Of a stretch of 64,000 bases of DNA, positions 56,812 to 64,000 are shown piece by piece. Location: positions 34,816,597-34,880,596 of the forward strand of contig CM018038.1 in assembly GCA_008638375.1 (NCBI GenBank). Direction: 5' to 3'. Position numbers and translations under genes: made by a program. Position 1 is the stretch's first letter, and the number at the start of each line of letters is the position of its first letter. The stretch is from Nyssa sinensis. Taxonomy: Eukaryota > Streptophyta > Magnoliopsida > Cornales > Nyssaceae. The notes beneath the pieces are model-generated. The model did not search any database. It saw only the letters and a program-made list of their open reading frames with translations, and was not told where the DNA came from.

Positions 56812-57225
56812 GGAACCTACTTCTAGTAGGACTCTTCCCGATAGAGGACTCTCCTGTCAAAGTCCTAGTTCCATAAGGACTCCTCCTGACAGAGTCCTAT
56901 TCTCGTTAGGAATTTCCTGTCAGAGTCCCAGTTCTATTAGGAACTCCTCCTGACAGAGTCCTATTCTCGTTAGGACACTCCTGTTAGAGTCCCTAGTTCC
57001 ATTAGGACTCTCCTGACAAGGTCCTATTCCCATTAGGACTTTCCTGTCAGAGTCCCGAGTCCTAGTAGTACTCTTCCCAACAGAGTCCCACTGCCAGTTA
57101 TGACTCTCCCATCAAAGTCCCAATCCTAATAAGACTCCTCCCGATAGCGTCCCACTCCCATTAGGACTCTCTCGCCAGAGTCCCACATCTAGTAGGACTC
57201 TTCCTGTCAAAATCCTACCTTGGTT
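56812..57225 (+). repeat. Tandem array of about 32-bp dyad units
   Basis: About a dozen units alternate versions of TTAGGACTCTCCTG and ACAGAGTCC with varied linkers. Each unit contains the inverted pair GGACTC/GAGTCC and could fold into a small hairpin. The array lies at the beginning of the solo LTR, upstream of its TATA box. Confidence 0.85.
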
Positions 57226-57821
57226 AGAACTCTTTTGCTCGTTGGAGGGCATTTCGATAATTTCGGCACCATTTTGCCTTTGGAGGGCATTTTGGTAATT
57301 TTGGCACAATCACTTGAGGGGCATTTTCATAATTCCCATATCATTTTTCCCATTCGAGATAATTTAGTATTTTTAGCCCTTGGGTGACAAATTATGGGTA
57401 ATTTGGTCATTTTACATCTCTTGTGGCAATCTAGAGATTTTTCACCGAATTAGAGGCAATTTGGTAATCTTGCGTGACAGTAGTTTATTTAGGCATAATT
57501 AGCACTTTCCATTTCTAGAGTTTTCATAAATTTGGTTGCTTGATATTTTCTTAAATAGAGATACATTGAACTTAGATGTTTTTATTTTAAAATTTACTTT
57601 CCAATTAAATTATATTTCTCTTTTATCTCATTGACTCTTGCATGTAGACATCAATTCTATTGGTTCTTGCACTGTTATAATTATTTATTAATTCATTTAG
57701 TTAGGATAATTATTTAATTTTCTATTTATTTAATTAGATAATTATCACTTAAGACATGATCTTAGCCTTCCTATTTTAGAGTTTCATCTTAGACCCTTGG
57801 ATCGAATGTCCATATTTTGCC

Positions 57822-57829
57822 TATAAATA
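57822..57829 (+). promoter_or_regulatory. TATA box of the solo LTR
   Basis: TATAAATA, followed by GAGCCTCTTGG and a leader-like region, is the usual LTR promoter arrangement. Confidence 0.6.
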
Positions 57830-58731
57830 GAGCCTCTTGGCCATTAGTTTTAAACACAATTTCATAGCTTTATACTGTTAGTATAATTCTAGAGTTCTCT
57901 CTACAAGAACTCTCTATCTCCCAAGACCAAAGCCCTGCCGAAAGCGACGATCTCCCTTCAAGGAGTAAGCCGAAGCAACGCTTTCCAAACCGAAGAACAA
58001 GCCGGAGATCTGCCCAACTGAAGCCTTCGAATCAGACTTTCCTATCCAAAGTGTTGCCCGACCTACCACGACTGAATAAGGTACGCATCTCAAACCCTTA
58101 ATAGTTTTCTTTAGATCTGGTTGATCTCGCCTCTTTTATCACTCTTAATAAAAGAGGGTAAACTGGAGAACTATGTGACTTTAATTCCGTTTTTTAACCG
58201 GATACGTAGGAAGCCTTCGGGCCCTGAGTCAGACCTTTTTTCTATCTTTTCCATTTATTTTATTTCTTTATTCGAAATTCTTTGTTATCTATCTTTTCTA
58301 GACTTACATCTCTCTTTTCTTTTTTCATGACGTAATAGCCTTGCAAGTGAGTATTCGAGGCCAATCCATTCAGGATCGGGTGAGGTGGGTACCTAACACC
58401 TTCCCACTCCGTACCTTAACCCCTCGAATCTATAGTTTCTTTGGTTTCATAATTTTAGTGCTTTATTTTATTTGATTCATATCAACGGATCTTTACAATG
58501 TAATTATGAGACAAAACGATGTAATTTCAATTATTTCATTCATTTTTCAATTTCCTTTTATTTACATTCTGTTATAACGGGTTTGTTTGTTTCTTGCCTA
58601 AAAACAAGTTGGCAACTCCTCGCTTTCATCTTTCCCATAAGAGGACGCTCATTCCCATCTTTAGGGGGGCAGACAGTCGGGGATCCCTTTAATCCTATCC
58701 AAAGGAATTTTTTCCGGCACTGGCACCCACA

Positions 58732-58736
58732 GTGAG
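58732..58736. repeat. Target site duplication GTGAG, right copy
   Basis: It matches 56747-56751 and directly follows the solo LTR end. Confidence 0.93.
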
Positions 58737-59440
58737 GTTTTCGACTATTTTCGAGTTTTTCACAAAATGGTTCAGACACAGTATATGATGCTAAGATTCG
58801 GATATTGCGGATTGATAATGGGGTTGAATATGAAGATAGAGATTTTTCAAACTATCTTCGTGACCATAAGATTATTCATCAAACTAGCTGTGTGGATACC
58901 CTTGCACAAAATGGAGTGCCTGAACGAAAGAACAAACATCTTCTTGAAGTGGCCCATTCCTTGATGTTTAACATGAATGTACCTAAGTCTTTTTGGGGTG
59001 ATGCTATCCTGACTGCTGCTTATGTCATCAACCGCATGCCTCTCAAGACTTTGGAATTCCAAAAACCTCTAGCATTGCTTCCAAGGACCTCCTCCTATTA
59101 TCTCATTCCTCCACGCATCTTTGGATGTGTCTGCTTTGTTTAGGACAAAGGAGAATACAACAAGCTTGATCCTAAAGCTTTGTGTTGTGTCTTCATTGGT
59201 TACTCTCCTACACATAAAGGCCATAAGTGCCATCACCCACCGACTCGAAAGGTGTTTGTTAATATGGATGTTACCTTTCATGAGATGGAGTCATTTCTTT
59301 GTGACCATCTCTTTGAGGGCCTGATCAAGAAGGATCCCCTCACTCAGGAAGAGATTTGTTCATACTCCTACTCAATGAGGGGGAAAGTGACCATGCCTGG
59401 ATACAGGCCTGCTAGCTACCTTCTCCTGACATGGTGGCGT
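58737..59440 (+). pseudogene. Copia integrase core, continued
   Basis: Coding resumes as [10 protein letters not shown] near 58756, then [20 protein letters not shown] at 58806-58865 with the second catalytic Asp. [20 protein letters not shown] follows near 58899-58958 with the catalytic Glu in PERKN, then [17 protein letters not shown]. The following linker (FIGYSPTHKGHKC near 59192) is also copia-like. The open frames are 58805-59143 and 59180-59443. Confidence 0.85.
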
Positions 59441-59995
59441 TAATAATTGAATGAGCGTAGTCGGTCTAAATGCCTCACAAGATCAAATAGTTTCGATGTA
59501 TATTTCGTCTAAACGGAACTTCGAAACAAATGGAAACGAAAAATTGGAACTGTGAAAATAATTAAAATGATTTTTTATACAAGAAGATTATTGATATTTG
59601 TGATGTTAAAGCAACATCAGCTTCTGATACTATTCATGATAATGACATAATGTAACTGTGTAATATCCACATTAATTTGCACATTTATATAAAAAAAAAG
59701 TAAACCATAGCGATTTAAACCTATATAATTAGACTAGATTAAATATGTTTCTCTACCTTATTCTCTACTTTTTATTTTTAAGGGAAATTCTCTTATAATT
59801 TGAGTCTTAATCCCAAAAATAAAGGATTATTTTTACTACTTCTAGATTATTGTATACAAATCCTGATTCGGTATGTTCTTGTTTCGGTAGGTTTCCACGG
59901 AAACATTTGTTCCTGAAACTGGAATTGATATTTACTAGTGTGTTCGAGACGAAATGTTTCGGTCGTTCGATGGAAAAAACAAATTTGATCCCGCT
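59441..59995. other. Non-copia segment inside the copia element
   Basis: Copia coding stops near 59440 and linker-like coding resumes near 60000. The stretch between is AT-rich with loosely inverted motifs near its ends (TTTCGTCTAAACGG near 59506 and GAGACGAAATG near 59946). This suggests a small DNA element, but no ends or target duplication could be fixed. Confidence 0.35.
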
Positions 59996-61760
59996 CAAGA
60001 TGTCAAGATATGCAGATAGACTCCTATGTGCCCCCAGGACAGTCACAATCTCTAACTCCAATTCCATTAGCCTCACCATCAGGTGATGATAATCTCTAAT
60101 GCATCTCCTGTAAGTCTTTTTTCTCATTCTGATGATATTGATATTCTCATTGCTCTTCGAAAGGGAGTTCGAGCTTGTACCCAACACTCAATATCTAAGT
60201 TTGTGTCTTATGACTCCTTATCCACTTCCTATCGTGCTTTCATCTCCTCTCTAGCTTGTGTCTGTTTCTCAAGGGTGGAAAGAGGCTCTAACTAATGCCA
60301 AATGGAAAGCAACCATGGATGAGGAAATAGGAGCTCTAGGGAAAAAATGGAACTTGGGAATTGGTTTCACTCCCAGATGGAAAAAAGCTAATTGGTTGCA
60401 AATGAGTTTTTACAGTCAAGCAGAAAGCAGATGGTTAGTTGCCAAAGGGTTCACTCAAACCTATGGCATAGACTATCAAGAGACCTTTGCTCCAGTGGCC
60501 AAGATAAATTCCATCAAGGCTCTACTCTCAGTAGTAACAAATTTGGGGTGGACATTGCAACAGTTGGATGTAAAAAATGCATTCCTCCACGAAGATCTTG
60601 AGGAGGAGGTGTACATGGAGGTTCCCCCAGGGTATACTACCAAAGCAACAAAGGGGAAGGTATTGAAATTGAAGAAGGCTCTTTACAGTTTTAAGCAATC
60701 TCCGAGAGCTTGGTTTGACAGGTTTTATAAGGCTATGATAAAGTTTGATTATAGACCAAGTCATGTAGACCATACCATGTTCATTAAGAGGGTAGATGGT
60801 AAGGTCACAATTCTTATTGTCTACGTGGATGATATAATTATGACAAGAATGATTCTTAAGAAGTGACAGGGTTGAAAAGTTATCTAGCCAAAGAAATTGA
60901 GATCAAAGACCTAGAAAATCTACGATATTTTCTCAAAATTGAAGTTGCCAGATCATATAAGGGGATCTTCATCTATCAACGCAAGTATTTCCTTGATTTC
61001 CTAGAGGAAACATAGATGTTGGGATGCAAACCTGCAGACACTCGCACTTGAAACTAATCATCGACTGAGTGGTAATGAGGGAGATCCAAGTGGATAAGGG
61101 AAGATTTCAGAAACTAGTAGGGAGATTGGTATATCTCTCACACACACGTCTTGACATAGCATATGCAGTGGGGGTTGCTAGCCAGTTCATGCATGATCCT
61201 AGAGTTCAGCACTTAAAGGCAGTGTATCGCATTCTAACATATCTCAAGTCTGCTCCAAGAAAGGGATTTTGTTCTCATGCCACAATCATCTAAAACTAGA
61301 ATTGTTCACGGATGCAGATTGGCAGGCTCCATGGATGATAAATGACTACTTCAGGCTACTATACATTCTTAGGAGTTAAGCTAGTTACTTGGAGGAGCAA
61401 GAAACAACCAGTGGTAACTAAATCCAGCGCCGAGGCTAAATATAGAGCCATGGCATATGGAGTTTGTGAACTCATGTGGCTTCAAACATTTATGAATGAC
61501 CTAGGAGTGCCAATTGATAAACCAATGAAGTTGTATTGTGATAACAAGGCAGTCATTAACATTGCACATAACCCAGTACAGCATGATCGAACAAAACACA
61601 TTGAGATAGATAGACATTTTATTAAAGAGAAGCTGAATCAGGGGTTAGTTTGCATACCCTTTGTGACTTCAGGAAGAGCAACTGGTAGATATGTTTACTA
61701 ATGAGCTTTGCAGCAGAATGTTTCATCCAATTGTGAGCAAGTTAAGCTATATGCACCAAC
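59996..61760 (+). pseudogene. Copia reverse transcriptase and RNase H, plus strand
   Basis: The open frame 60258-60866 has SQGWKEALTNAKWKATMDEE, LVAKGFTQTYGIDYQETFAP, LQQLDVKNAFLHEDLEEEVY and IVYVDDIIM with the YVDD catalytic motif. At 61069-61293 it continues GRLVYLSHTRLDIAYAVGV. At 61342-61701 the RNase H has KSSAEAKYRAMAYGVCELMW, LYCDNKAVINIAHNP and HIEIDRHFIKEKL. A tail with MFTNELCSRMFHPIVSKL follows near 61690-61745. Frameshifts near 60340, 60860 and 61290 break it. Confidence 0.88.
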
Positions 61761-61771
61761 TTAAGGGGGAG

Positions 61772-62027
61772 TGTTAGAATATGCTATTAGGATATGCGTA
61801 GAATATTATGCAGCAATAAGAATATTCCGTAGGATATTCATAGAATATTTAGAGTCTATTTTGGTAAACTTTTTATATTCTTGTAATCTAAATACATGAG
61901 TTAGAGAAGAGCTAAATAACTCTCTCTAATTCTTTTCTCCCTAAACAACTTTCTCTCACTCTTTTCTATTTCTCTTTCATCATTTTTCAATAAAACCCTA
62001 ACAATACCTAGTATTTAATCTCAACTT
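61772..62027 (+). repeat. 3' LTR of the plus-strand copia element
   Basis: It starts TGTTAGAATATGC right after AAGGGGGAG. A canonical CA end would be 62003 (CCCTAACA), while similarity to the 5' LTR continues to 62027. Beyond that lies GAACT, the likely target duplication. Confidence 0.82.
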
Positions 62028-63065
62028 GAACTAACCCTCAACATACCACAGTAGCCAACCAAGAACAACTTGCTACAAGCCCAACTAGTAATTAACCTTC
62101 AATATCAACAAATAGCCTCAAAACAACAATATAAGATTGAATCAAGGCCAAAACAACTCAAAAGCCGTACACAGTATACTAGCCAACCACCCTTCTTCAC
62201 AAATATCGAACAAAATCAATCAAATTGATAATGGGCTACAAGATCAAACCCTCTCTAGGCCAGACACACCATTTGGGAGTGAATAGAAGCAATAAATCCA
62301 TCGAAAATGACTCAAATTGACAAATCACAAAATCAAACCCCTTTTTCAAAAAAACATTGGAAAAATGGAAAACCCTGTCAAATGATCTCAAAAAAGTCCA
62401 AAACAATCACCAAAATGTTCCCCTTGCAAAACCGATCCAAGATAGGTGATCCTCGTCGGAATCCGATGACGACATGTTGATGTCATCATACAAACGATTA
62501 CATCAGTAAACAAACTATGAGCCCCAAGCCCCTTTGTGAACTCTATAATATTTTTGCTACAATTCCTTGCTTGATTGGGCCAATAGACGAATAATAAACT
62601 ACCATTTATAGTAGGGTTAAACAAAAGAACCAAAGACTAAACTACTTTTAATGAAGCTAACTAATAATATATAGTATTGTCTACCAATCTGAACCTTCAA
62701 TTTTTAAAGATATGAATAAACAAGAAAAGTTAAGCAAGATATGTTAAATGATGAGCCCACATCTTCTGCTCAAGGCTGGCTCTAACATTAAGCCAATAAA
62801 GCAATGGCATTAGGCCCCACTTTCAAAGAATGCCCCACATTTTATATATGTCTGGAGTACAATCCAAATTAGAAATCTAAGGCTTATAAAAGTCTAAGCC
62901 TCCCAAAGAAGGCCCTAAATAAAATATAAATAAATAAATAAAATTAAGTCGAACCAACATCTTATCCACAAAATAAAATTAACTGACATATTGAAAAATG
63001 AACGGTAATATTGGAAACCTTTTAATAAAAAAAAATGTATTTTTTTAATAACTAATAACCATTTC
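62028..63065. other. Unassigned sequence, possible hAT-like end
   Basis: The first part should be the 5' leader or LTR of the minus-strand copia remnant, but no clear primer site or LTR partner is visible. Near 62770-62825, GGCTGGCTCTAACATTAAGC followed by GGCATTAGGCCCC resembles the terminal region of a plant hAT-type element. No opposite end was found. Confidence 0.3.
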
Positions 63066-64000
63066 TGTAATACCCTTGACCCGAATTGTAACCAAGCGAA
63101 TCCATGTAAACCCGAGCCGTTAGGGACTTTATGTTACGATATCGAATGAAATGGATGGTTGTGAAATCTAGATAGTTTCGAATATACAGATGATGCCCAG
63201 GCAATACCCGAGCAAGGCCATGAACGAATATCAAAATAAAATTAAAAATAAAAATCATGTATAAATATATACAACTATATATCTATATGAAAGATCAAAA
63301 TAGATATATGGATATATATATATGTGTATATATATATATATAATGATACATGTGATAACATTTATATATAAAGTGTAACATATATAAGATTATATATAAA
63401 GTAACCTATACAAATTTAGTACCATAATGGAGGGGCTTACAAATCTGGGAAGTCAAACAGAAAAGGAAGAGGAAAAAGAAAGAGCGAGAGCGAGAGAGAG
63501 AGAAACCGAGGAGAGCTAGGCGGCCAAACGGATGTGAAGATATACATGCAGCCTAGCATGTATTTTGGAAGAGAGACAAAGGAACTAAGAGGTCATTGGG
63601 GCATTCAGGAGTGAAAATAGGAAGAGAAAGAGGAGAAAAATAATGAGAAGAAGGTATGAAATCCTCTGTATTTTTCAAGTTTCATTTTCTAGGGTTTTTT
63701 ATAAACTTGCATGAAGCTTAGAAATATTTGTATAGTTAGATTCTATGAGAAAAATGGAACACGTAGGAAGAAACCGCGAGTGAAACAGTGAAGAAATGAG
63801 GGAGAAAAAGGGATTTATCAGAAAGATGTAATTGTAAAATTTTGATTTTCAATGAGTTTTAGAGGCCTAAAATTGTGTTAAGATAGTTTTAAAAATGTTC
63901 TAGAACAATTTAGAATTGAAAGAGAGTGCAAAAAACTGCAAGAAAAATGAAAAAATAAAAATTTACAGTGTAGTCCGATCACCGATCGTCGGAGAAGGTG
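63066..64000 (+). mobile_element. Start of another long gypsy LTR, runs off the window
   Basis: It starts TGTAATACCCTTGACCC, similar to the starts at 18693 and 41473. It shows the same later landmarks: TA runs near 63295-63345, a GA-rich stretch near 63485-63505 and then leader-like sequence. The other end is beyond the window. Confidence 0.55.

Larger units (their letters stand above)
56752..58731 (+). mobile_element. 1980-bp gypsy-type solo LTR in copia integrase
   Basis: It starts TGTAGACACCTC and ends TGGCACCCACA with 5-bp flanking duplications and has no internal region. A TATAAATA box at 57822-57829 sets + polarity. A long leader-like stretch with many AAGCC/CCGAAG motifs follows. Near 56812-57225 it has a tandem array of about 32-bp hairpin-like units. 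Composition and the TGTAGACACC start suggest a Ty3/gypsy LTR, possibly Tat/Ogre-like. It is not related to the long Tekay-like LTRs elsewhere in the window. Confidence 0.88.
54121..62027 (+). mobile_element. Ty1/copia element, plus strand, nested
   Basis: It is bounded by LTRs of about 0.25 kb (54121-54371 and 61772-62027) that align along their length. The primer site TGGTATCAGAG overlaps the first LTR end, and the polypurine tract AAGGGGGAG lies before the second. The interior carries gag, protease, integrase, reverse transcriptase and RNase H in copia order, all with stops. GAACT occurs before the first LTR (54116-54120) and after the second (62028-62032), a likely target duplication. Integrase is split by a solo LTR at 56752-58731. 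A further unexplained segment lies at 59441-59990. The target was the 5' leader of the minus-strand copia remnant. Confidence 0.85.

Noticed and set aside
56812..57225. Array of short repeats considered as a CRISPR array
   Set aside because: Units are directly adjacent, diverged and without unique spacers, and they lie inside a plant LTR.
62388..62633. 81-codon minus-strand frame
   Set aside because: No similarity to the missing transporter exons or to any domain I know.

Overview
The window reads as nuclear DNA of a flowering plant, most likely a dicot. It is AT-rich, has spliced genes with plant-type splice sites, and is crowded with Ty3/gypsy and Ty1/copia LTR retrotransposons, L1-type LINEs and MITE-like foldback elements. 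Only two host genes are visible. They converge on each other and both are stretched by transposons.

1-23.4 kb is a nest of LTR elements. The oldest recognisable host is the 3' part of a Tat-lineage (Ogre/Retand-like) gypsy element on the + strand: archaeal-type RNase H, integrase, a 3' UTR of 63-bp tandem repeats, an antisense extra ORF with a gypsy-type transposase-like domain, a polypurine tract and a probable 3' LTR near 23016-23429. Two later insertions split it. A 10.3-kb minus-strand Tekay/Del-like chromovirus (7663-17949, target duplication TAAGT) landed inside a tandem-repeat monomer. A 3.4-kb solo LTR (18693-22101, target duplication ATGAA) landed inside the antisense ORF. The chromovirus is a deletion derivative: it keeps LTRs, primer site, polypurine tract, a short Gag with two zinc knuckles and the integrase tail with chromodomain, but no protease, reverse transcriptase or RNase H. 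The solo LTR holds a predicted three-exon ORF of 119 codons.

23.7-37.4 kb holds a JmjC oxygenase gene of the JMJD7/JMJ32 type on + (four exons, 342 residues). Its second intron is 12,465 bp and contains two decayed LINEs, a 617-bp foldback element and other debris. 39.2-46.6 kb holds the last three exons of a WAT1-related (EamA/MtN21-like) transporter on -. Its 6.6-kb intron carries a LINE, a truncated long LTR and a 507-bp hAT-like MITE. From memory, the Arabidopsis counterparts (At3g45880 JMJ32 and At3g45870 WAT1-related) are also neighbours, so this looks like conserved microsynteny. The amino-terminal exons of the transporter were not found and may lie beyond 64 kb.

48.7-62 kb is a second nest: LINE pieces, a minus-strand copia remnant, and a plus-strand copia element with 0.25-kb LTRs inserted at its 5' side. 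That second element is itself split in its integrase by a 1980-bp gypsy-type solo LTR (target duplication GTGAG). The window ends inside another long LTR starting at 63066.

No rRNA, tRNA, CRISPR or bacterial-type features were seen. All calls come from reading the sequence and from family knowledge; no searches were run.
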